55,539 nucleotides of DNA from Phycisphaerales bacterium (lineage in GTDB: Bacteria; Planctomycetota; Phycisphaerae; Phycisphaerales; SM1A02). Both the position numbers and the translations under genes were made by a program. Under the pieces are notes generated by a model that worked only from the letters and a program-made list of their open reading frames with translations, did no database searches and was not told where the DNA came from. The stretch lies in assembly GCA_028823105.1 (NCBI GenBank), contig JAPKCC010000007.1, positions 1 to 55,539 of the forward strand, read 5' to 3'. Position 1 is the first letter of the stretch, and each line of letters starts with the position of its first letter. Below are positions 9,220 to 17,835 of this stretch, piece by piece.

Positions 9220-12200
9220 CCGGATGCTCCCAAGGGATCAGTATCACGGGGAACGAACCGAAGCCGCTCCATCCGGGCAATCGCCAGTGCTTCGAGTGCG
9301 GCCTGTTCAAGCCCGCCGGGAGTCACACTCCGTGCGATGGCCGCTTCTAGTAGCAGCTCCCTGACTTCGGACCGCTTGGAAGGAACCTCGGCCGCGATCA
9401 GGAACCCGAGGAATTCAAGTTCTGCGACATGCTCGGCGACCAGCCCTTGAATCCCGTTGCCGACCAGACCGCGGCGGGCGATGCGCCGACGGTCGATCTC
9501 TTCGAGCGTGACCGACGGCGGCGAGGCGAGGAAGAGCGCGGTGGCGGCACGTCGCACGCCGTCTGCGGCCATGGCCGCCAGGTCTTCGGGTTCACGTCGG
9601 CCGGACATCGGTTCGCCAGGCAACCTCGCCTCCGCCCTGGTCCGAAGGATGACGCCGACTACGTCGGCGAGTTGATCGACGAAACTCCGTTCCAAGTCCA
9701 GCAGCGACAACGCATGCATGGCCAGTGCCGCACGGATACGTGCTTCCGCATCTTCGGATCGAGCATTCGGCATCGGCACCCCAGTGAATGCCTCGATGAA
9801 TGCAAGCGTCGATTCATTTCTCGACGCACGATCCGCGGTATCCAGCAGTTCCACCGCCACCACTGCCCCCCGACCAAAGATCTCGAGCGCTGCGGCTCTG
9901 GCGTCGTTCCGAATCTGTGTCGGTCCGCGCCAGACCTGATTGACGAAGATCTCCGCATCTTTCGGACCCAGATCACCTGCGATGGAGTTGCGTCGGAGCG
10001 CTGCAATCAGGTCCCGTCGAAGCTGCTGATCGGATCCCGCTTCTCGCCACGCCTGCGCCCACTGTCCGTCGTTGGCCATCTGCCGTGGCCGAGGCAGTGG
10101 ATCGAGATCGACGCCGACGTTCCCGGTCATGATCTGGTCTACCACGTCACCGATCGCCGCGTCGGCGTCGCTACGCCGTTCGAGGGCGAGGAATGCGGCG
10201 GCCGATGCGAGGCGTTCCGCCGCGACCAACGCCGCGAGTCGTTGTACCGGGGAATTCGCAAGGTCGACCAGTTCGGCAACGTCGACAAGCCGGGTATCGA
10301 ATTCTTCGAGAGTGTGGGGCTCGATGGGGATGAAGTCGCCTCGGGCCAGTGGCCCGACCGACTCCGGCCACGCGGCATCCGCGAGTTCTTGGACGCGTCG
10401 CCGATCCGACATGCCTTCTTCCGGATCGGGGACGAATTCCGGTCGGAACCAGCCCGCCCGCCCCGTCCCATCGAGCAGACTCGCCAGAACCCAGAGATTC
10501 GTCGCCGGGATCCCATCGTCGAGCATCCACCTCGAATAGATGGCGCGAAGCCCCTCGGGATCGGGCCCCGCGGCGGTCCAGTCGACTTCGTAAAGCAATC
10601 GGCCGAGCACGTCTGATGCGATCCCCTGCACCGCGAGCGATCGAGCATGTTGAAGCAACGTCTCGAGGGCGATGAGCACGGACGATTGCAGACCGGCGTC
10701 GCGACGAAGAATGCGGTTGGCGTCGAACCACCGCTCCCAGCAGTCCTTGACCAACAAATCTTCCGAGACGCCGATCATCTCAACCAGCGGCGATGCCATC
10801 CGGTCGAGGGCCCGCCCGGCCAACGCCGCGAACGGCCCGCCCTGCACGTTTCGTCCGCTGGATCCTGCAAGCGACTCGTCGATCATCTGTCGCGCGGGGC
10901 CACGAACCGACTCGGGAAGTGCCGGGGTCGCAACCATCAGTCCAAGCATGCCTGCCTTGAAGGACCGAACCCAGACGTCGATCGGTGTTCGCAGCGGCGC
11001 CGATGGTTCAACTACGAACGCGGCGAGGAGTTTGCCGGCCACCGCATCGTTTTCGGCGTGCCCGAAGACCTCCAGTATCGCCGTCACCATTCGAAGTCGA
11101 TCATCAGCCGGCATCAGCGGCCAAGTCTCGGCCCCGGTCGCCACGACGTCCAGCCAGGCCGACGCCCGACGTTCCGAGAGTTTCGCGGGATCGAGTTCGA
11201 GTTGCAGCGCCATTTGCAACGCCTCATCCATCATCGCAGGCATGCGCTCGAGCCGGAACACTGAGGCGTCAGGTCGTCCGACGCCCCGGAACATCGGCGG
11301 CCGAGGGAACTTCGCGGGAAGCGTCACGCCCTCCCGAAGACTCGGGGTGGCTCGATACGTCCCGTCGATCTCCGCACCTGAACCGCCGAGAAGGGCTTCC
11401 GCCTCACGATCGGCGATGGCTTCCTCCGCCGCCAGTCTTCGGGTCTCGATGTCTCGGACCCCTGGAGACGGCGCCGTCAGCACGATGATGAGGACCGCAC
11501 CGAAGAAAATTGCCAGAGACGCGAAGAGGATCGTGAGTCGAAGCCTCGACGCGGCCGAATCACCGCGGAACTCGCGGGTAATCCCATCACTCACTCGAAG
11601 CACCGCCGATTCAACCCGGGAAGGATTCCGCATGATCGGTGCCGGAACCATCGCGGTTTCGCCGATCGTGCCTTCCGAACCTCGGTCCCGCATGAACCCC
11701 GCAAGTCCCTCGACCACGCGACGAAGGGTCGGCGCGTCGAGTCCCACCTGAGCCGCCATTCCCGCGATGATCCCGCGGGTCCTCGAATTCCATCCACCAC
11801 CGGCGACGAGTACCGAGAGAACAAGGCGATCGAACGGAGTCAGGTGCGCTTCGGTCACTCGCGGCGTCGGCTTCACCGGTGCCGGCCGTCGGTTCGCCCG
11901 AAGTGGCTCCGGGGTCTCCGACTCGGCCTCCCGTGGTTTCACCCGCGACGCGATCGGTCCCGCAGGCTTCGGCGGCGTCGCCGGAAGCTGATCTGACCCG
12001 TCCGCCCGCCGCACCGGCGGGAGCGATGAACGAGATGACCGCGACGGCGAAACCGAACTCCTCAAGGCAGACGCCGCGGCTTCCACCACGCGACATGCTT
12101 CTTGGATCGTCGCGACTTCGAACTGGTCGGCCTGTCCGTGGATCGCGCGGAGTCGCGTCCGAAGTGACGCATCAAGGATGTCCGAGTCAATGCCACCCTC

Positions 12201-12308
12201 ACCAAGACCAAGGATGGCCCTTGGCCCCGAGACCCGGCTCACACCGAGTAGTTCATGAACCGGATCCGAATGACCGGATCCTGGCTTCCGGGGGTCTCGT
12301 GGATTCAT
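9216..12308 (-). CDS. Large single-pass membrane protein of unknown function, ExbBD-VWA operon
   Basis: This is a 1030-residue protein with three visible regions. Residues 1-100 form a small helical domain (DPVHELLGVSR..., LRTRLRAIHGQADQFEVATIQEACRVVEAAA) with a faint J-domain-like look. A proline-rich linker and a second helical domain extend to about 255. One transmembrane helix spans about 257-280 (TILFASLAIFFGAVLIIVLTA). The remaining 750 residues are helical and repeat-like, and are predicted to be periplasmic with the N-terminus inside. No catalytic motif was seen. The start overlaps the upstream stop in ATGA, and the stop overlaps the next start in the same way. I do not recognise the family. 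Confidence 0.8.
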   Translation of the reverse strand: MNPRDPRKPGSGHSDPVHELLGVSRVSGPRAILGLGEGGIDSDILDASLRTRLRAIHGQADQFEVATIQEACRVVEAAASALRSSVSPSRSSRSSLPPVRRADGSDQLPATPPKPAGPIASRVKPREAESETPEPLRANRRPAPVKPTPRVTEAHLTPFDRLVLSVLVAGGGWNSRTRGIIAGMAAQVGLDAPTLRRVVEGLAGFMRDRGSEGTIGETAMVPAPIMRNPSRVESAVLRVSDGITREFRGDSAASRLRLTILFASLAIFFGAVLIIVLTAPSPGVRDIETRRLAAEEAIADREAEALLGGSGAEIDGTYRATPSLREGVTLPAKFPRPPMFRGVGRPDASVFRLERMPAMMDEALQMALQLELDPAKLSERRASAWLDVVATGAETWPLMPADDRLRMVTAILEVFGHAENDAVAGKLLAAFVVEPSAPLRTPIDVWVRSFKAGMLGLMVATPALPESVRGPARQMIDESLAGSSGRNVQGGPFAALAGRALDRMASPLVEMIGVSEDLLVKDCWERWFDANRILRRDAGLQSSVLIALETLLQHARSLAVQGIASDVLGRLLYEVDWTAAGPDPEGLRAIYSRWMLDDGIPATNLWVLASLLDGTGRAGWFRPEFVPDPEEGMSDRRRVQELADAAWPESVGPLARGDFIPIEPHTLEEFDTRLVDVAELVDLANSPVQRLAALVAAERLASAAAFLALERRSDADAAIGDVVDQIMTGNVGVDLDPLPRPRQMANDGQWAQAWREAGSDQQLRRDLIAALRRNSIAGDLGPKDAEIFVNQVWRGPTQIRNDARAAALEIFGRGAVVAVELLDTADRASRNESTLAFIEAFTGVPMPNARSEDAEARIRAALAMHALSLLDLERSFVDQLADVVGVILRTRAEARLPGEPMSGRREPEDLAAMAADGVRRAATALFLASPPSVTLEEIDRRRIARRGLVGNGIQGLVAEHVAELEFLGFLIAAEVPSKRSEVRELLLEAAIARSVTPGGLEQAALEALAIARMERLRFVPRDTDPLGASG

Positions 12309-15145
12309 GAATTCCCCCCTTCGACATCTTCAGATTCGGGGGATCCGGGAGGTGGCGCATCCTCGCCTTCCTGGTTGCCCTCTTCACGCGCTTCGCCTTC
12401 TTCGCCCTCTTCGCGCTCTTGGCCCTCGGACGCTTCTCCCTGAGAATCTTCGTCCCCGGATCGAATCAGATCGGTTGCCAGTCGAATGTCCAGTTCCTGA
12501 AGCGTCGCTCGGAAAGTCGGTGGCCCGAGTTCGGGATGCAACGCCCGAATCTGTTCGAGCACCGCCCGAGCACGATCCGGATCTGTCTCGGCGAGAACAC
12601 CGATGAGTCCGCAGCGTGCCTTCCACCAGAGATCACTTCCGGATGCCGCCGCACTTCCCAGTCTTCTCCAGCATTCCAGCGAGAATTCGTCGTCGCCAAG
12701 TCGGGATCCGAGATCACCACCGGCTTCGAGTACCGAACCATCGCGAGGTCGTTTCACCAGAATCGACTTGTATAGCTCGAGGGCACGGCGTCCATTCTCC
12801 TCGTCGCCGTCCGCGTTGTAGATGGCCTGCCTCGCCGCGGCGACGCTGGCCGCCACCGGAAGCAACGTATGATCCTCGAGCGCATCCTCGATCGAGGTTT
12901 CGGTCCCCGCCACCAGCGCGATGAACCGCTCTCCCGCCCCTACCGCGGACCGAACCACCGACAGCGAGGCTTCGCCGTTGCGCATCCGTAGGAACGCGGC
13001 TCGATGCAGTCGCTGCGCCCCCAGCCGCGACCACCGCGCCGCTTCTGGGGAATCTGCCACCACCGGAAGTCGGTCGAGCCTGATCATGGCATCTTCGAAG
13101 TCATCCGTCGCGATCGCCATACCGAGCCGCCGATATTCAAGTTCGTTCGGAAGATCCGGCAAGTCGTCGAATCCACCACGTTCCATCGCCAGTTCGATCT
13201 GCGCAAAGTACCGGGCTCCGCGATCGCGATCCCCAACTTCCTCATGTGATGCGACCTCCGCGGCCTGACGAAGCAGCACTCCATCCGCGCCTCGGAGATC
13301 GACGAACATTCCGTCTTCATTGCGATCACGGCTGAGCAATTCGTCGGCCACCTCGAGGAACGAGGTTCCAAGCTCCGACCGACCGCCGACCGATGCCTCG
13401 CGAAACTGCTGGTAAATCGCCTGCGCGCCGCGACGGCGTGCAATCTCCCAAGTGGGATGCCCCTTGGGGACGGCCAGCAACACATTCAGATCGCCTCCGC
13501 TGGGATCATCGCGGCCGGTGATCCGACGGACCACCAGCGAGGGCGCCCGATCGTCAGCAGGGAATCCGTCAAGAAAACGTTCGATCAGATCATCCCGACG
13601 AGCCTGTGCGTCCGCGGCCTCCGGCCCGCCATCGACGACCAGTTGATCGAGGGAAACGATCGCGCCCCACATCGCATCGGCGCGACGTGGGCCACCGGTC
13701 CGATCCGCCGCAGCCTCAAAGGCGTCGGCGGCGTCGGCCGGACGCCCGACTTCGAGCAGACTCCATCCGGCGAGCGAAAGGCAGGCCGCCCTCGCTTCGG
13801 GAAACCTCGCGGCATCCGATTCATCGACCGCCGCACCGAGTTCGTAGGCGGCCGCCGCGAATCCCGTCGCCGCGTCGGTGAGCCGCCCAGCGGTCCGTGC
13901 TTCGACGGCTTCACGATACTGCCCGACGCCTCGAACATACCGGAACGCGAAACCGTCACGACCCACCGCATCAAGCCCGTATCGTTCCGCGAGATCGACC
14001 ACCTGTGCCAGTTCGCTACGAGCGGCAAGCGTGGCCAGGGCAAGTTCCGCGAGGCGACCCGCCGCGGCCGAAGATGCCTGCGTGACGTCCTCGCTGGCAC
14101 GAAGTCCGCCGACTGCGGCGAGCCGAAGCCAGGCCGCGGGGAGGACATCATTTTCGTCGCCCTGCTGGGACAGGCCGATCAATGATCGAAGTTGGTCCTC
14201 CGCGCTATCAAACTCCTCCGCGTCGATCGCTGATGCGAGCCGCCAACCAGGGACCGCGGCGAGAATCGCTGGATGCGTACGGAGCGACTTCAGCCGATCA
14301 AACCACGGCCCCGCGCCTCGATGCGAGACGAGTTCGGCGCTGGTCATCGCCATGCCCAGCACGGCGCTGGCGAAGTACTCAAACTCCTGTCGGTCAAGCG
14401 AGATGTCCCCGGGGCCGGGAACCGGTTCGTCCCCTTGCAACACCTGCCCGAATGCCAGTTGCGCCCTTCCGAGCCGATCGGAATCTCCCCGCGCCCGGCC
14501 CGCGTAATACAGCGACCACCCCTCCAAGAGGGCCGACGCGAGTTGCATCTTCCGAGACGATTCGATTTCTTTGTCAAGCTGCCGTACTCGAATTCCCGTG
14601 GCACGATCCAGTCCCCGATCGCTTCGGCGGATCACAGACTCGAGATCTCGCGAGAGTATCTCAAGGTCCCGGGCGAGCGACTCGAGCTCTCCCTCCGCGG
14701 TCTTGATTGCGTTCGCGTCTGCGAGATCTACGCGGCCTTTCTCGACGATCGATGATGCGGAACGGTACCTGGTCCGCAGAAGGGTGAGTCGCAGCGCTTC
14801 CGCGTCCTCGATCGTATTGTCGGCGAGCAGTCGTCGGGCTCTCGCGACCAAGACCGCCCGACGCTCGTCGTCCTGTTCGCGTTCGATGAGCGAGGCGTAG
14901 ACGCTGGCCAGTCGCGTGGCGAGACGACCACGAAGAGCCGCGTCTCCAGCCGCATTGGTTCTGGCCTCCTCGAGATGAAGCTGGAGGAGCTCGAACATGC
15001 CTCGCTCCTCGAGCCAGTTTGCCGCACGGTCCTGCGCTTCCGCGGTTCGAAGGCCGATCGAGAAGCACAGCAGCCCCATCGTGATGATGAGCAGGCCGAC
15101 CCCGCCGCGACGTGGACGTCGGGAATCACTCCGCAGCGGGGACAT
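12305..15145 (-). CDS. Exported TPR-rich protein with acidic tail, ExbBD-VWA operon
   Basis: This is a 946-residue protein. An arginine-rich N-terminus and hydrophobic stretch (GVGLLIITMGLLCFSIGLRTAEAQ) act as signal peptide or anchor. The body is helical TPR-like repeats, for example LAGWSLLEVGRPADAADAFEAAADR and ARRALELYKSILVKRPRDG-type units. The last 50 residues are a low-complexity Glu/Gly tail. A domain of this kind is usually a protein-binding scaffold; comparable TPR proteins accompany ExbB-ExbD pairs in other bacteria. Its start lies 20 bp inside the second exbD gene and its stop overlaps the next ATG, so coupled translation is likely. The location is predicted to be periplasmic. Confidence 0.82.
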   Translation of the reverse strand: MSPLRSDSRRPRRGGVGLLIITMGLLCFSIGLRTAEAQDRAANWLEERGMFELLQLHLEEARTNAAGDAALRGRLATRLASVYASLIEREQDDERRAVLVARARRLLADNTIEDAEALRLTLLRTRYRSASSIVEKGRVDLADANAIKTAEGELESLARDLEILSRDLESVIRRSDRGLDRATGIRVRQLDKEIESSRKMQLASALLEGWSLYYAGRARGDSDRLGRAQLAFGQVLQGDEPVPGPGDISLDRQEFEYFASAVLGMAMTSAELVSHRGAGPWFDRLKSLRTHPAILAAVPGWRLASAIDAEEFDSAEDQLRSLIGLSQQGDENDVLPAAWLRLAAVGGLRASEDVTQASSAAAGRLAELALATLAARSELAQVVDLAERYGLDAVGRDGFAFRYVRGVGQYREAVEARTAGRLTDAATGFAAAAYELGAAVDESDAARFPEARAACLSLAGWSLLEVGRPADAADAFEAAADRTGGPRRADAMWGAIVSLDQLVVDGGPEAADAQARRDDLIERFLDGFPADDRAPSLVVRRITGRDDPSGGDLNVLLAVPKGHPTWEIARRRGAQAIYQQFREASVGGRSELGTSFLEVADELLSRDRNEDGMFVDLRGADGVLLRQAAEVASHEEVGDRDRGARYFAQIELAMERGGFDDLPDLPNELEYRRLGMAIATDDFEDAMIRLDRLPVVADSPEAARWSRLGAQRLHRAAFLRMRNGEASLSVVRSAVGAGERFIALVAGTETSIEDALEDHTLLPVAASVAAARQAIYNADGDEENGRRALELYKSILVKRPRDGSVLEAGGDLGSRLGDDEFSLECWRRLGSAAASGSDLWWKARCGLIGVLAETDPDRARAVLEQIRALHPELGPPTFRATLQELDIRLATDLIRSGDEDSQGEASEGQEREEGEEGEAREEGNQEGEDAPPPGSPESEDVEGGNS

Positions 15146-15548
15146 AGGTCACCTCCTCGAAGCCGGCATCCCGGCCGCACTGGATCGCCATCGCAGCGTC
15201 GCCCACGGATGGCCCATTCGTCACTCGAACAAAGAGCCCCGGGCCCTTGGGGAGCAGGCGGAGCGCCTCGACCAGCGGTCCACGTTGGGTGAATTTCTGA
15301 CCGCCGATCCGATAGACGACGTCGGTGCCTTCCACGCCGACTTCGAGCACCTGGGGTTCGAAGTCCTGACTGTCGCCGCCGCTTGCATCACGTTCCAACT
15401 GAAGATTTGGAGTGAGTCGATCTTCGCGTTTCGTGACGATGGTGGTAATAAGAAAGTACGCGAGAAGCAGAAAGACCACGTCGATCATCGAAGAGAGCGA
15501 CAGCGTCATCCTCTTGCTGCGTTGATGATGCTTGGGAACGATTCGCAC
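15126..15548 (-). CDS. ExbD/TolR-family proton-channel subunit (second copy)
   Basis: This 140-residue protein has the ExbD topology: a short basic cytoplasmic N-terminus, one transmembrane helix at about 22-40 (MIDVVFLLLAYFLITTIV), and a periplasmic domain. Asp23 in SMIDVVF is the proton-carrying aspartate of the family. ExbD/TolR dimers sit inside the ExbB/TolQ pentamer and transmit proton flow to a periplasmic partner. The gene starts 3 bp after the first exbD and differs from it strongly in the periplasmic part, so the two probably form a heterodimer. Its 3' end overlaps the TPR gene by 20 bp. Confidence 0.92.
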   Translation of the reverse strand: MRIVPKHHQRSKRMTLSLSSMIDVVFLLLAYFLITTIVTKREDRLTPNLQLERDASGGDSQDFEPQVLEVGVEGTDVVYRIGGQKFTQRGPLVEALRLLPKGPGLFVRVTNGPSVGDAAMAIQCGRDAGFEEVTYVPAAE

Positions 15549-15551
15549 CGA

Positions 15552-15980
15552 TCAGGCTCCTGGTGCCGTGGCAATTCGAACCGCGGGAACGCCCGCGGAC
15601 TGGAGGATTTCGAGCACGCGGTTCAATCTCGCAGCCTCGGCGTTGCGGTCGGCCCGGACCAGTGGCCGGAGCCTGGCGAGTTCCTCGCCGGGATGATCGA
15701 GCACCAGTTCTTCAGCCATGACCGCGAAAGCCGCATCACTGAGGTTTTCCCCCGCGATCTGGATGGATCCATCCGCAAGCAAGTTCACGATGATGCCGGC
15801 TTCCTCTTCGGTCTCAGTCTGTTCACCCGCCTCCTGGGGGAGGTCCATCTCCGCACGTGAGAACTGTGCCAACTGGGCTGTGGTGAGAAAGAAAATCAAC
15901 AGCTGGAAGACGATGTCGATCATCGGCGTCATGTCGACTGGAAGGAGTCGATCCTGCTTGTTTCGTGACGTGAATTTCAT
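15552..15980 (-). CDS. ExbD/TolR-family proton-channel subunit (first copy)
   Basis: This 142-residue protein has a basic N-terminus, a helix at about 21-38 (IDIVFQLLIFFLTTAQLA) with the conserved Asp22 in MTPMIDIVF, then a periplasmic domain with the usual beta-strand pattern (GIIVNLLADGSIQIAGENL) and a helix-strand end (NRVLEILQSAGVPAVRIAT). It overlaps the exbB-like gene by ATGA, so subunit synthesis is coupled. It is expected in the inner membrane together with the ExbB-like protein. Confidence 0.93.
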   Translation of the reverse strand: MKFTSRNKQDRLLPVDMTPMIDIVFQLLIFFLTTAQLAQFSRAEMDLPQEAGEQTETEEEAGIIVNLLADGSIQIAGENLSDAAFAVMAEELVLDHPGEELARLRPLVRADRNAEAARLNRVLEILQSAGVPAVRIATAPGA

Positions 15981-16741
15981 ACGCCCGCTCCGGCCCCCGC
16001 GGCGGGTCGAGGAAGACCGCCCGACGGTCCGGCGCCTTCGCCACCGGACGACTCTAGAAGCAGGACCATTCGATCGAGTTCCTGCCCGGCTTCCGCGGCG
16101 ATTGCATCGATGCGGTTCCGGAAGATGGTGAAGAGAGTCACACTGGGAATCGCCACGATCAGTCCCTGCATCGTGGTGATCAGGGCCAGAGAGATATTTC
16201 CGGCCAATGCTTCGTAGTAGTTCGCATCATTGACCGCGCTCGCCGCGACACTGTCGAAGGCGCCGATCATTCCCTGCACCGTGCCAAGCAGCCCGAGCAA
16301 CGGGGCGACGGTACCGATGATCCCGAGGCCGTCGGTCGCGCGATAGAGCCTGGCCGACTGCTCGGCCCCCGCCTCCTCGATCGACTGCTTGATCTCGAAC
16401 GCTCCGAATGGCGATCGGAGATACCGGGTAAGGCCGGGGGCAAGGATGCGGGTCAAGAACGAGTCGTTCTGGGTCAACGAACAGTATTCCAGCGCGGAGT
16501 CCGCCCGCCCGGAGGCCAGCATGTCCCGGATCGCCGCGACTTGGGCGAGCGGCATCAGCGAACTTCGCCTGATCTGCACCGTGTGGATCACCACCAGCGT
16601 CATCGCCACCACGCTCAGCGCGACGATGATCCACCCGATCACGCCGCCACCGGAGATGTAGGTGAGCAGGCTCGGCCCGAGGCCCGACGAGGCGGATTCC
16701 GGCGATTGGGCAAGAAGAACGATTGGACTCATAGGATTCAA
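15977..16741 (-). CDS. MotA/TolQ/ExbB proton-channel protein
   Basis: This 254-residue protein has three transmembrane helices at about 28-54, 138-160 and 182-206, with the large cytoplasmic loop between helices 1 and 2 that is usual for ExbB/TolQ. The signature GLGIIGTVAPLLGLLGTVQGMIGAF in helix 2 and ISLALITTMQGLIVAIPSV in helix 3 supply the threonines lining the proton path. It would form the pentameric ring around the two ExbD-like helices. It overlaps the upstream gene at 16738-16741 and the first exbD at 15977-15980. Confidence 0.94.
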   Translation of the reverse strand: MNPMSPIVLLAQSPESASSGLGPSLLTYISGGGVIGWIIVALSVVAMTLVVIHTVQIRRSSLMPLAQVAAIRDMLASGRADSALEYCSLTQNDSFLTRILAPGLTRYLRSPFGAFEIKQSIEEAGAEQSARLYRATDGLGIIGTVAPLLGLLGTVQGMIGAFDSVAASAVNDANYYEALAGNISLALITTMQGLIVAIPSVTLFTIFRNRIDAIAAEAGQELDRMVLLLESSGGEGAGPSGGLPRPAAGAGAGV

Positions 16742-17835
16742 GGGGTGGTCTCCGGGAGCAGTCCGTCGGGATGCTCGGCAAACAGGATCGATTCAAGGGT
16801 TGCGGCCGATTCTTCCCGGCCGAGTTCACGAAGGGCCGTCACGGCCAGGCGAAGGGATTCACGCCGCAGCACCGGTGGTGCCGCGGATTCAAGGGCAAGA
16901 ACATGCACGAGGTCCAACACCCCCCGCATTCGACGGTCTGGATCGGTGTCGTGTTCCAGGGCCGCCCGTCCGACGAAGAACCGAACCCAAGATGCTTTCC
17001 ATCTCGGGAACTCACGTATTCCGTCAAGAAGCTGTCGTCGAGCCCGCTCCCGAATCGCCGCGTCGTCCGCGTCGAGTTCGGTGAGTCGGAAGAGCAGTTG
17101 ATCTCCCGCGTCAAGGGTCTCGACTCGTTCCTCGGGGGGGCCGGTTCTCGCCATCAATCTGCTCAGAAGGTTCCGTCGCGACGCCTGCGCGGCATCCGCG
17201 GTCGGAACCCGCCGGAACCAGTCGCGCATGCGCGATCCATCCTCCGCCCCGCCAATCGGCGGAACCGTGGTCAGGAGGCCCGTCTGCGGGTCGACCAGTG
17301 CGCCGAACTGCTCAAATCTAGATGTCGAGCCGTCGATGGCGTCGAACTCTGCGAACAACGTCGCCTCTCCCAGTACGCCGTCTGATTCGCCAAGCGCGAT
17401 CGAGGCCCGTACCAGTCCCTCCATCGCAATTGACGCCGTTCGGCTCCGGAACGACGTCTGCGCCTCAAGCGCCGCCTCGAACGCGGCGCGGGCGAGCTTG
17501 GCATCACCTCGTTCGAGTCGCGTCCGACCTCGCCAGAGCAGCGTGCCGTTGGCGATTCCCGATTCGATGCCCGGCTCGAGAATGCCCCGCGGGCCCGGAT
17601 CAATATCTGAGATTCGATCCCATTCGACGAGTTGCTCCCGAGCGAGGCCGGAGGCGATGACCGTGGCTTGCACCCCGTCGGCGGTCGCGGCGATACGTTC
17701 GACCACCAGCGGCGCGGCGCCATCACGTCGATGAAGCAGCCTCTCGGCAGACTGAGGGGAGCCGGCGTACGAGTGGCTTGCAAAAACCACCCCGAACATT
17801 CCAAGCATCATGATGCCGCTTCGACCGCGCGTCAT
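16738..17835 (-). CDS. Secreted helical protein of unknown function, ExbBD-VWA operon
   Basis: From the ATG at 17835 this is a 365-residue protein with a signal peptide (IMMLGMFGVVFASHSYAGS). The open frame extends to 17934, but the ATG at 17835 overlaps the stop of the VWA gene in ATGA and opens directly on a signal peptide, so it is preferred. The rest is helix-rich with TPR-like pieces (NGTLLWRGRTRLERGDAKLARAAFEAAL, AALEHDTDPDRRMRGVLDLVHVLALE). No enzymatic motif was seen. A periplasmic adaptor between the motor and the VWA protein is a reasonable guess from gene order only. Confidence 0.78.
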   Translation of the reverse strand: MTRGRSGIMMLGMFGVVFASHSYAGSPQSAERLLHRRDGAAPLVVERIAATADGVQATVIASGLAREQLVEWDRISDIDPGPRGILEPGIESGIANGTLLWRGRTRLERGDAKLARAAFEAALEAQTSFRSRTASIAMEGLVRASIALGESDGVLGEATLFAEFDAIDGSTSRFEQFGALVDPQTGLLTTVPPIGGAEDGSRMRDWFRRVPTADAAQASRRNLLSRLMARTGPPEERVETLDAGDQLLFRLTELDADDAAIRERARRQLLDGIREFPRWKASWVRFFVGRAALEHDTDPDRRMRGVLDLVHVLALESAAPPVLRRESLRLAVTALRELGREESAATLESILFAEHPDGLLPETTP

